Assembly: GCF_034718895.1 (NCBI RefSeq)
Contig: NZ_JAYERP010000001.1
Span: 2,418,001-2,482,000, forward strand
Reading direction: 5' to 3'
Origin: Paenibacillus phoenicis
GTDB lineage: Bacteria; Bacillota; Bacilli; Paenibacillales; Paenibacillaceae
Length of the DNA: 64,000 bases
The position numbers were made by a program, and so were the translations under genes. This document shows positions 8,289 through 15,997 of this stretch, one piece after another. The notes beneath the pieces were generated by a model, which saw only the letters and a program-made list of their open reading frames with translations, made no database searches and had not been told where the DNA came from. Position 1 is the first letter of the stretch. Each line of letters starts with the position of its first letter.

Positions 8289-9533
8289 TTACTGCAACTC
8301 ATTCAGCAATTCGCTTAACTTCACGGTGCGCTGCTCGCCGCTGTCCATCGACTTCAACGCGATTTCCCCGCGCTGCAGCTCATCGTCGCCGAGAATTGCG
8401 GTATAGCGCGCCTGCATCCGGTCAGCGGATTTCATTTGCGCCTTCATCTTCCGGCCCAGATAATCGCGTTCCGCAGAGAATCCCGCTTGCCGCAGCTTAA
8501 ACAGCTGGGTCGTAATCTCCTTCTCCGCAGCTTCGCCTAAGGCAATCAGATACACATCCAGCGGCTTGACGGCGCCGAGCTCGATCTCTTGCTTTTCCAA
8601 AATCAGCGCGATCCGTTCGAGTCCCATCCCGAACCCGATGCCCGGTTGATCGGGACCGCCCACTTCCGCCACCAGCCCGTTATAACGGCCGCCGCCGCCA
8701 ATCGTATCGATGGCGCCGATGCCTTGGGCTTTGTATTCAAAAGCGGTGTGCGTGTAGTAGTCCAACCCGCGAACAAGGCGTGGATTGATTTCATAGTCGA
8801 TCTCCATCGCGCTCAGCAGCTCCTGAACCTTCGCAAAATGCGTGGTGCACTCCTCATCCAAACTATCCAGAATCGACGGCGCCCCGTCGAATTTATCCTG
8901 GTCCGTCTTACAGTCCAGCACACGCAGCGGATTGCGTTCAATCCGAGCTTGGCAGTCTTTGCACAAGCTGTCCTTCATCGGCAGCAGGAACTCCAGCAGC
9001 TTCTCGCGGTAAGCCGCCCGACTGGATGGATTGCCAACGGAGTTGATCTCCACCTTCACCCCTTGAAGACCCAGCTCACGGCAAAACTGATAACCCAGCG
9101 CCACAACCTCGGCGTCGATCGCCGGATCCGTCGCACCAAACGCCTCCACTCCAAACTGGTGGAATTGGCGTTGACGCCCTGCCTGCGGGCGCTCGTAACG
9201 GAACATCGGCCCGATATAATACAGCTTGCTGACGTCCGGTTCGCCGTACAACTTGTTCTCCACATAGGAGCGGACAACGCCGGCCGTCCCTTCTGGACGC
9301 AGCGTCATGCTGCGATCCCCTTTATCCAGAAACGTGTACATTTCCTTCTCGACGATATCCGTCGTCTCCCCTACGCCGCGTTCAAACAGCGAGGTCTGTT
9401 CAAAGATCGGGGTCCGAATTTCCCGGTAATTAAAACGCCGGCACAAGTCCCTGGCCTTCTCCTCAATAAACTGCCATTTCTCGACGGTTCCTGGCAAGAT
9501 ATCCTGCGTGCCCGTCGGTTTCTGAAAAGCCAT
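8289..9533 (-). CDS. hisS: Histidyl-tRNA synthetase
   Basis: Class II synthetase of 414 residues. The start is ATG 9533 (MAFQKPTGTQDILPG) with GGAGG nine bases upstream; reading frames extending to 9692 run through the T-box leader and are not protein. Motif 2 (MFRYERPQAGRQRQFHQFG), the histidine-specific motif LVRGLDYYTHTAFE and motif 3 (GIGFGMGLERI) are present. The C-terminal anticodon-binding domain starts at about 320. It heads an operon with aspS and probably tcdA. Confidence 0.97.
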   Translation of the reverse strand: MAFQKPTGTQDILPGTVEKWQFIEEKARDLCRRFNYREIRTPIFEQTSLFERGVGETTDIVEKEMYTFLDKGDRSMTLRPEGTAGVVRSYVENKLYGEPDVSKLYYIGPMFRYERPQAGRQRQFHQFGVEAFGATDPAIDAEVVALGYQFCRELGLQGVKVEINSVGNPSSRAAYREKLLEFLLPMKDSLCKDCQARIERNPLRVLDCKTDQDKFDGAPSILDSLDEECTTHFAKVQELLSAMEIDYEINPRLVRGLDYYTHTAFEYKAQGIGAIDTIGGGGRYNGLVAEVGGPDQPGIGFGMGLERIALILEKQEIELGAVKPLDVYLIALGEAAEKEITTQLFKLRQAGFSAERDYLGRKMKAQMKSADRMQARYTAILGDDELQRGEIALKSMDSGEQRTVKLSELLNELQ

Positions 9534-9570
9534 ATTGTTCATCCTCCATCTCAGACTCGTAAGCCAATAT

Positions 9571-9945
9571 AAAAAATCTCCCGTTCCTGTTTGATCCAAA
9601 CAGGGACGAGAGATCGTTTCGCAATCACCCGTGGTGCCACCCACATTCCGAATGTCGACTCTCAAAAGCTGCTCCGCTTCGCACATGCGCATCAGCTTCC
9701 AAGCATCAAATTCGCTTCAAACGGTTATCGCCCGCCTACGCCGCACGTCTACTCTCGAAGTCCAAGCCATAAGCCGCCTTAGATTTCGCCGCCGGTTCTC
9801 GGGGAAGTCTTTCGTTTAATCATCATCAGAATCCTTCCAGCCTGCTTCACCGCCCGCATAACGAATACGATTGATCCGTCTGCCGCGCCGAAGTCGGGGA
9901 TTCCTCTCTGTGGGTGTGGGGTTAAACTACTTTGTCCCGTCATCG
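9571..9945 (-). promoter_or_regulatory. T-box riboswitch leader of hisS-aspS
   Basis: On the minus strand the leader holds the T-box core GGGTGGCACCACGGG at about 9628-9643. A terminator at 9571-9615 follows it (CTCTCGTCCCTGTTTGGATC paired with the complementary arm, then TTTTTTAT), just before the hisS ribosome binding site. Upstream, an AGAGAGGAA segment and stem structures at about 9830-9945 fit stem I. Uncharged tRNA, here expected to be tRNA-His from the gene order, should favour the antiterminator. The specifier codon was not assigned with certainty. Confidence 0.88.
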
Positions 9946-10060
9946 AATACCTATTCGTTTCAATTTACGCCATAGAAGTGACGTCAACTGTTATTTTTAG
10001 ATTGTATGAAACCACCGCGCTAAAGTCAAGCCCGAGACGCGAAAAATGTCTACACAAAGA

Positions 10061-10089
10061 AAAAAACCTGTCACCAACGGGGTGCAGGT
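10061..10089 (-). terminator. Terminator of the 10.2-10.9 kb gene pair
   Basis: On the minus strand ACCTGCACCCC, a short loop and GGTGACAGGT are followed by TTTTTTTCTTT. Confidence 0.75.
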
Positions 10090-10199
10090 CCAAAAGGTAT
10101 TATATTAAAAAGGGGGTCATGCCGTTATTATAAACAAGCAATGTTAAGGGAACATGTATCTAATATTACAGTTATATTACAAGAACCCATATCCCCCTA

Positions 10200-10667
10200 C
10201 TATTCCGTTACAACATAGCCCCCATGTTCGCGCAATTTCCGCACAACCGTCTCATAATCGCTGTCCTTCACCTTTGCACTGAGTACATATTTCCATCCCT
10301 GCGGCTCGTCACCGGTCTCGATGGGAGGTTTCGATGTCATTAGCCGTTCTCCGTCTCCCACCGCTTGGCTGCGTTCACCATCTAACGTGTCGCCGGTATT
10401 GTCTTCTCCCAAAGCTACCACCGGCAGCACGCTCTGCACACCGCGTACCGTTCCGGGTACAGGAACAACTCCCGGGTTGTTTGCGCCTGATGCGCTGATC
10501 ACCCCATTATTTAGAGGCAATAACGAAACCTGAAGCTCATCGTCTTCGCCCCATTCGTTCGATACATTCCCTGCTTCAACCTCATTCGTGTTGTAGGCCA
10601 GCAGGGCGATACGCGCACCTTCCACTTGATCTTCTGTATTAAAATAGGCCTGAATATGTCTGGCCAT
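10200..10667 (-). CDS. Unknown protein with N- and C-terminal halves of a ferredoxin-like fold
   Basis: A 155-residue protein from ATG 10667, which has AAGGAGG nine bases upstream; the upstream in-frame ATG at 10688 lies on top of that site. The N-terminus (MARHIQAYFNTEDQVEGARI) and C-terminus (KVKDSDYETVVRKLREHGG) look like the beta-alpha units of small stress proteins that bind small molecules. A Gly/Pro/Val-rich central stretch of about 70 residues appears disordered. It is the second gene after a 55-residue ORF. No precise family was recognised, and the stress-protein comparison is inference. Confidence 0.65.
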   Translation of the reverse strand: MARHIQAYFNTEDQVEGARIALLAYNTNEVEAGNVSNEWGEDDELQVSLLPLNNGVISASGANNPGVVPVPGTVRGVQSVLPVVALGEDNTGDTLDGERSQAVGDGERLMTSKPPIETGDEPQGWKYVLSAKVKDSDYETVVRKLREHGGYVVTE

Positions 10668-10694
10668 GACCGATTCCTCCTTATTCATTCAGCA

Positions 10695-10862
10695 TCAGCT
10701 TCCGGGTCGAGGGAGCCATTCGGCAGAGGGCCTGGTCTCCTGCATCATCGGTTCAAAGCGCTCCGGTTCGGCCAGACGGGCCGTCATCCGGGCTTCGCTG
10801 CGGTGTCCCGCTGTCATGAGCGGAGAGGATTGCCAGTCTCTCGATTTCACGGATTGGTGCAT
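10695..10862 (-). CDS. Small unknown protein (55 residues)
   Basis: ATG 10862 has AAAGGAGGTGCTCAC directly upstream, an excellent ribosome binding site. The product, MHQSVKSRDWQSSPLMTAGH..., is rich in Arg, Ser, Pro and Met with no membrane segment, signal peptide or recognisable domain. The stop lies 27 bases before the next start, so the two are probably co-transcribed. The family is unknown. Confidence 0.5.
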   Translation of the reverse strand: MHQSVKSRDWQSSPLMTAGHRSEARMTARLAEPERFEPMMQETRPSAEWLPRPGS

Positions 10863-11035
10863 GTGAGCACCTCCTTTGGTCGTCAAGCTCTTTATCACAA
10901 GGTTGTACCAAAATCGGTCCGCTTATCCTACAGAACCCGAAATCCTGCATGAAAATGAAGGGAATTTGTCCATATTGCCCCGTTCCGTTGCACAGCAAGA
11001 AAATCTGTCCGATACCTTCCTCCTAACATAAAAGC

Positions 11036-11068
11036 GGGGCAAGACGCAGAATTTCCGCGTCTTGCCCC
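11036..11068 (-). terminator. Terminator of relA-dtd
   Basis: GGGGCAAGACGC and GCGTCTTGCCCC form a perfect 12-pair stem. The minus-strand exit reads GCTTTTATG. Confidence 0.8.
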
Positions 11069-11086
11069 ACTTCCGTATCCTCGCAG

Positions 11087-11539
11087 TTATCCCTCGCTGC
11101 CAGGGCTGTCCACGATCAGGGTCACCGGACCCCAATTCGTCAGCTGAACGTCCATATCGGCGCCAAACATACCGGTTTCGACCGTCAACCCTTTCGCCCG
11201 AAGCAGCTCGTTAAACCGCTCGTACAGCGGCTCCGCCGTTTCCGGCCGGGCCGCCGCCATGAAGTTGGGCCGTTTGCCCTTGCGGCAATCACCGTACAAG
11301 GTAAACTGGGAGACCGACAAAATCGCCCCGCCGATCTCCGTAACCGCCAGGTTCATCTTGCCTGCTTCGTCTTCAAATATGCGTAAGCCGGAGATCTTCT
11401 CCGCCAAATAGGCGGCATCCTGCTCGGTATCCTCATGCGTCACGCCAACCAACAGCATGAGCCCCGGTCCGATCGCCCCTACCGTCTCTCCCGCTACGAC
11501 CACGCGCGCCTCACGGCAACGCTGCACAACCACTCTCAT
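11087..11539 (-). CDS. dtd: D-aminoacyl-tRNA deacylase
   Basis: A 150-residue DTD enzyme that hydrolyses D-aminoacyl-tRNA (and mischarged Gly-tRNA-Ala) in the cytoplasm. The N-terminal MRVVVQRC and the two signature motifs are visible: [10 protein letters not shown] (SQFTL) near residue 80 and a C-terminal [14 protein letters not shown] in place of the usual NxGPVT. Both active-site motifs are therefore present. It follows relA by 25 bases, the common Bacillales order. Confidence 0.95.
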   Translation of the reverse strand: MRVVVQRCREARVVVAGETVGAIGPGLMLLVGVTHEDTEQDAAYLAEKISGLRIFEDEAGKMNLAVTEIGGAILSVSQFTLYGDCRKGKRPNFMAAARPETAEPLYERFNELLRAKGLTVETGMFGADMDVQLTNWGPVTLIVDSPGSEG

Positions 11540-11564
11540 CTTGGTTTGAATCCTTTCCTATCTG

Positions 11565-13742
11565 CTACTGCATAATCCGGTGAACCGTGTACACATCCTT
11601 CACCCGTTTGATCTTCTCCACAACGGATTGCAGATGATCGGTATTCCGAATCAGAATCGTCATATGCACCAAAGCCATTTTGTTCTTATCCGACCGCCCC
11701 GAGACGGCCGAAATATTCGTTTTGCTTTCCGACACAGCCTGCAGCACTTCGTTTAAGAAGTTACGACGGTCGTGCCCGGTAATTTCGATATCGACACTGT
11801 AATTCGCTTCGATCGAATCTTCCCATTCCACGTCGATCACACGCGCCGCCTCTTCGCCTTCTCCTCCGCTCGGGATGTTCGGACAGTCGCTGCGATGCAC
11901 GGATACGCCGCGGCCGCGGGTGATGTAACCAACGATCTCGTCGCCAGGTACCGGATTGCAGCATCTAGCAAACCGCACCAGCAAATTGTCGATCCCCTTC
12001 ACGACGACGCCGTTCGTTGGGCGATGCCGGCGTTCTTCCGGCGCTTTCACTTCTTTGACCTCGGTGGTCAACTCGATGTGCCCGGCCGCTTCCTCCTGCT
12101 CCTTGCGCAGCTTCTCGGTCAGCTTCGTCACGACTTGGGAGGCCGTGATCCCGCCGAACCCAATCGCCGACAGCATATCGTCGATGTCGTTGAAGGCATA
12201 CTTCTTCGCCGCTTCCAACAGCTTGTCGTCGCTCATCCACAAGGAAGGCTCGAGCCCCGCCCGCTTCAGCTCGCGTTCGATCGCTTCGCGTCCTTTTTCC
12301 ACGTTTTCTTCGCGCTTTTCCTTCTTGAACCATTGCTTGATCTTGCTGCGAGCATGGGAGGATTGCGCAATTTTGAGCCAGTCCTGACTAGGTCCGTACG
12401 AGTGTTTGGAGGTCAAGATCTCCACGATGTCCCCGGTTTTCAGCCGATGATCCAGCGGGACGATCCGTCCGTTCACCTTGGCCCCAATCGTACGATTGCC
12501 AACTTCCGTATGGATACGGTACGCGAAGTCCAGCGGCACGGAGCCTGCCGGAAGCTCAATGACTTCCCCGGACGGCGTAAACACAAACACCAGGTCCGAG
12601 AAGAAGTCCATTTTGAGCGATTCCACGAATTCGGAAGCATCCTTGGCTTCATGTTGAAGCTCCAGGATTTCGTTAAAGAACGTAATTTTGTTCTCGAGAC
12701 CGCTCGTCCCTGCGCCTTCCTTGTAGGCCCAGTGCGCGGCAATCCCGTATTCTGCCGTCCGGTGCATTTCCCATGTGCGGATTTGAACCTCTGTAGGTTC
12801 CCCGTTAGGCCCAACGACCGTCGTATGCAACGACTGGTACATGTTCGCCTTCGGCATGGCGATATAGTCTTTAAACCGCCCCGGCATCGGCTTCCATAAC
12901 GTATGGATGATCCCCAGGGTCGCGTAACAGTCCTTGATATTGTCCACGATGATACGGATGGCCAGCAGATCGTAAATTTCGTTGAACTGCTTGTTTTTCA
13001 TCGTCATTTTCTTATACACGCTGTAAATATGCTTGGGTCGCCCCGACAAATCCGCTTGGATGCCCATTTCGTCCAGCTTCTCGGCGATACGGGCGATCAC
13101 GTTCTTGATGTATTCCTCGCGCTCCGCCCGTTTCTTGCGCATCAAGTTGGCGATCCGGTAATATTGCTGCGGGTTCAAGTACCGCAGGGCAATATCCTCC
13201 ATTTCCCATTTGATGGCGGAGATCCCGAGCCGGTTCGCGATAGGGCAGAAGATTTCCAGCGTTTCATATGCAATCCGGCGCTGACTCTCCTCGGACTGGT
13301 ATTTCAAAGTCCGCATGTTATGCAGCCGGTCCGCCAATTTGATGACGATGACGCGGATGTCTTGTGCCATCGCAATGAACATTTTACGGTAGTTCTCGTT
13401 CTGCTGCTCTTCTTTGGATTGGAATTTGATCCGCTCCAGCTTGGTTAAGCCGTCAACGAGCAATGCACAATCACTGCCGAAATGCTCCTGTATCTCCTTT
13501 AAGGACACTGTCGTGTCTTCCACCACATCATGAAGCAAGGCCGCAATGACCGACAGCGCATCCATTTGCATGTTCACTACAATATCCGCTACGGCCAAAG
13601 GATGTAGGATATAAGGTTCTCCGGATTTGCGAACCTGTCCGTGATGGGCTTGATCCGCAAACTCGTACGCTTCCCGAATCCGCCTCAGATCCGGTTCCTT
13701 TATATAGGCAGACGCCTTTTCGAGTAATTGCTCTATGCCCAT
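11565..13742 (-). CDS. relA: Bifunctional (p)ppGpp synthetase/hydrolase (RSH)
   Basis: A 725-residue long RSH protein that makes and degrades the alarmone (p)ppGpp at the ribosome. The order is HD hydrolase domain (ALLHDVVEDT at about 68-77), synthetase domain with DLLAIRI and YQSLHTTVVGP, TGS domain (FTPSGEVIELPAGS), a zinc-finger-like segment (FARCCNPVPGD, HRSDC) and a C-terminal ACT domain. Both catalytic parts keep their motifs, so it is the bifunctional Firmicutes type. A minus-strand hairpin with a T-run sits 44-103 bases before the start codon. Confidence 0.96.
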   Translation of the reverse strand: MGIEQLLEKASAYIKEPDLRRIREAYEFADQAHHGQVRKSGEPYILHPLAVADIVVNMQMDALSVIAALLHDVVEDTTVSLKEIQEHFGSDCALLVDGLTKLERIKFQSKEEQQNENYRKMFIAMAQDIRVIVIKLADRLHNMRTLKYQSEESQRRIAYETLEIFCPIANRLGISAIKWEMEDIALRYLNPQQYYRIANLMRKKRAEREEYIKNVIARIAEKLDEMGIQADLSGRPKHIYSVYKKMTMKNKQFNEIYDLLAIRIIVDNIKDCYATLGIIHTLWKPMPGRFKDYIAMPKANMYQSLHTTVVGPNGEPTEVQIRTWEMHRTAEYGIAAHWAYKEGAGTSGLENKITFFNEILELQHEAKDASEFVESLKMDFFSDLVFVFTPSGEVIELPAGSVPLDFAYRIHTEVGNRTIGAKVNGRIVPLDHRLKTGDIVEILTSKHSYGPSQDWLKIAQSSHARSKIKQWFKKEKREENVEKGREAIERELKRAGLEPSLWMSDDKLLEAAKKYAFNDIDDMLSAIGFGGITASQVVTKLTEKLRKEQEEAAGHIELTTEVKEVKAPEERRHRPTNGVVVKGIDNLLVRFARCCNPVPGDEIVGYITRGRGVSVHRSDCPNIPSGGEGEEAARVIDVEWEDSIEANYSVDIEITGHDRRNFLNEVLQAVSESKTNISAVSGRSDKNKMALVHMTILIRNTDHLQSVVEKIKRVKDVYTVHRIMQ

Positions 13743-13785
13743 TGAGATCCTGTTGATTCCTTTCTATATGAAAATATACTGAAAA

Positions 13786-13845
13786 AACGCATACAAGAGC
13801 ATAATTCGCCTCATTTTGATTTCCTATAATTATGCCTCTTGCGTT
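13786..13845 (-). promoter_or_regulatory. Terminator-like hairpin in the relA leader
   Basis: On the minus strand AACGCAAGAG, G, CATAATT pairs with AATTATG, CTCTT, GTA, TGCGTT and runs directly into TTTTTT. It is a long intrinsic-terminator structure placed in front of relA rather than behind a gene; the nearest gene beyond it, uraA, is on the other strand. It could attenuate relA. The rest of 13846-14059 shows no convincing gene. Confidence 0.5.
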
Positions 13846-14059
13846 CCCTCACGTCAACTCCAGGTATTGTCTTCGCTGCACGGACAGCATCCCGGCAAGA
13901 TCTGCCTGCCTTCGGGAGGGTAGACCGACCAGCCGATGAAGGGATTACCTGGGAAAGAAAAACAAAAGTCAAGTATTTTTATGTTGAAAATTGTCGCCAA
14001 TGTCATTATCCTATTAAGGATAGTTATCTTATGAACGTATCTATAGAGGAGTGAACTCG

Positions 14060-15346
14060 TTGCAACGTGAAATTCAAGTGAATGAGAAAGTCCCGTTCGG
14101 ACCGGGCGTGCTGTTAAGCCTGCAGCACTTATTTGCCATGTTCGGAAGCACGGTGCTGGTGCCTAACCTGTTTGGCGTCGACCCCGGCATGATCCTGCTG
14201 ATGAACGGCATCGGTACCCTGTTGTACATCCTCATCTGCAAAGGGAAAATCCCTGCTTATCTGGGTTCCAGCTTTGCCTTCATCGCACCGGTTCAGGCGG
14301 TTCTCCAGACTCATCCGGGGAACGGCTACGCTTTGGCTCTCGGCGCGTTTATCGTCACCGGCGCGATCTTCGTTCTGATTGCGCTGCTGATTAAATACGC
14401 CGGCACGAAGTGGATCGATGTCGTATTCCCACCAGCCGCTATGGGGGCTATCGTTGCCCTGATCGGCCTGGAGCTGATTCCCGTCGCAGCCGGCATGGCC
14501 GGATGGATCACCGATGGCTCGGAGGGCTGGACGCCAGATGGAACGTCCATCACGCTGTCGCTCGTGACGTTAGTCGTTACGGTACTTGGCGCTGTCTTGT
14601 TCCGCGGCTTTCCGAAGATTATTCACATCTTGATCGGGATCGTCGTTGGTTATGTTCTAGCTTTATTCATGGGTGTGGTCGACACCTCAGCGATCGAACA
14701 AGCGAAGTGGATCACCCTGCCGACGGTCACAACCCCGCAATGGGATACCTCCGTCATCATCTCGATCGTGCCGGTCGCGCTGGTCGTCATCGTGGAGCAT
14801 ATCGGCCACCTGCTGGTGACGAGCAACATTGTGGGCAAGGACTTGTCCAAGGACCCGGGCTTGCACCGGTCGCTGATGGGGAACGGGATCTCCACGATTC
14901 TTTCCGGTTTTGTAGGCTCCACGCCGAACACGACCTATGGGGAGAACATTGGTGTCATGGCATTAACCCGCGTGTTTTCTGTGTACGTGATCGGGGGTGC
15001 GGCGATCTTTGCCATCCTGCTCTCCTTCTCCGGGAAGTTCTCGGCAATCATCGCTAATATTCCGGATCCGGTTATGGGCGGCGTATCCTTGCTGCTGTTT
15101 GGCGTTATCGCCGCCTCGGGCTTGCGGATCTTCGTGGAGCAGAAGGTGGATTTCTCCAAGCCTACCAACATGCTGCTGACCACCGTTGTTCTGGTCATCG
15201 GCCTGAGCGGCACCCAACTGACCATGGGTAACGTCGTGCTGAAGGGTATGGCCTTGGCAACGATCGTTGGCATTGTGCTTAGCCTGTTCTTCAAGCTCAT
15301 TCAAGTGCTGAAGTTAAGCAACGATAACGAAGAAGCGGCCCATTAA
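14060..15346 (+). CDS. uraA: Uracil permease (NCS2 family)
   Basis: A 428-residue NCS2 nucleobase:proton symporter with about 14 membrane helices. The N-terminus (VLLSLQHLFAMFGSTVLVP) and the stretch KGKIPAYLGSSFAF match UraA/PyrP. The substrate-site region VEHIGHLLVTSNIVG and the VGSTPNTTYGENIG motif carry the conserved Glu/Gly residues. The start is TTG 14060, eight bases after GAGGAG; GTG 14051 lies inside that site. No pyrimidine-operon leader sequence was recognised upstream. A terminator follows at 15369. Confidence 0.92.
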   Translation: MQREIQVNEKVPFGPGVLLSLQHLFAMFGSTVLVPNLFGVDPGMILLMNGIGTLLYILICKGKIPAYLGSSFAFIAPVQAVLQTHPGNGYALALGAFIVTGAIFVLIALLIKYAGTKWIDVVFPPAAMGAIVALIGLELIPVAAGMAGWITDGSEGWTPDGTSITLSLVTLVVTVLGAVLFRGFPKIIHILIGIVVGYVLALFMGVVDTSAIEQAKWITLPTVTTPQWDTSVIISIVPVALVVIVEHIGHLLVTSNIVGKDLSKDPGLHRSLMGNGISTILSGFVGSTPNTTYGENIGVMALTRVFSVYVIGGAAIFAILLSFSGKFSAIIANIPDPVMGGVSLLLFGVIAASGLRIFVEQKVDFSKPTNMLLTTVVLVIGLSGTQLTMGNVVLKGMALATIVGIVLSLFFKLIQVLKLSNDNEEAAH

Positions 15347-15368
15347 GCTCACTCTTCTATACAAATTA

Positions 15369-15408
15369 GGGGCTGTTGCCATGTGATACGTGGCAGCAGC
15401 CCCTTTTG
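15369..15408 (+). terminator. Terminator between uraA and apt
   Basis: GGGGCTGTTGCCATG, a five-base loop and CGTGGCAGCAGCCCC, then TTTTGT. It ends uraA and may also serve apt on the other strand. Confidence 0.85.
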
Positions 15409-15422
15409 TATGGGATCTATTT

Positions 15423-15938
15423 TTATTCGTATTGCACGAGTGAAAAGATTTCAATTCCCGGCAGCTTCTTGCGGCCTTCCAGCTCACTTAACTCAATCAG
15501 GAAGGCAGTACCAACGACGTTCCCTCCTAGTTGACGAACCAGATCCACAGAGGTTGAGATCGTTCCCCCAGTCGCTAGCAAGTCATCCGCAATCAGCACG
15601 TTTTGCCCCGGCTTTACCGCATCGCTGTGCATCGCTAACCGGTCTTTGCCGTATTCCAGGTCGTATTCCACCTCAATCGTTTTGTAAGGCAGCTTCCCAC
15701 TCTTGCGGATCGGTACGAACCCGACGCCAAGCGCGTAAGCCAGCGGCGCACCCACAACGAAACCGCGGGCTTCAGGGCCGGCAATCAAATCGATCTTCAA
15801 ATGAGATACCCGCTGCTTCAGTTCGTCGATCGCCTTGCGGTACATGTTACCGTCATTGAGCAACGTCGTAATATCCTTGAAGCTAATGCCCGGTTGAGGG
15901 AAATCAGGAATCACCCGGATGTACTCTTTAAAATCCAA
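15423..15938 (-). CDS. apt: Adenine phosphoribosyltransferase
   Basis: A 171-residue purine-salvage enzyme converting adenine and PRPP to AMP. The PRPP-binding loop [13 protein letters not shown] is at about residues 112-124, and the adenine-site region [17 protein letters not shown] is at about 55-71. The length is normal for bacterial APRT. The start is TTG 15938 with TAGGAGGAGATTGGT upstream. It lies 59 bases after recJ, the usual Bacillales pairing (recJ-apt-relA), although here uraA is inserted between apt and relA. Confidence 0.96.
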   Translation of the reverse strand: MDFKEYIRVIPDFPQPGISFKDITTLLNDGNMYRKAIDELKQRVSHLKIDLIAGPEARGFVVGAPLAYALGVGFVPIRKSGKLPYKTIEVEYDLEYGKDRLAMHSDAVKPGQNVLIADDLLATGGTISTSVDLVRQLGGNVVGTAFLIELSELEGRKKLPGIEIFSLVQYE

Positions 15939-15997
15939 ACCAATCTCCTCCTAGTTCAAATGCATGCAAATCATTTCTAAATTTCAGAACAAAACAT

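Noticed and set aside
9534-9692. N-terminal extension of hisS
   Set aside because: The extra codons lie within the T-box leader and its terminator; the HisRS family begins at ATG 9533.
13839-14054. 71-residue reading frame upstream of uraA
   Set aside because: No ribosome binding site, mixed composition, no domain. It lies in the non-coding divergent leader.
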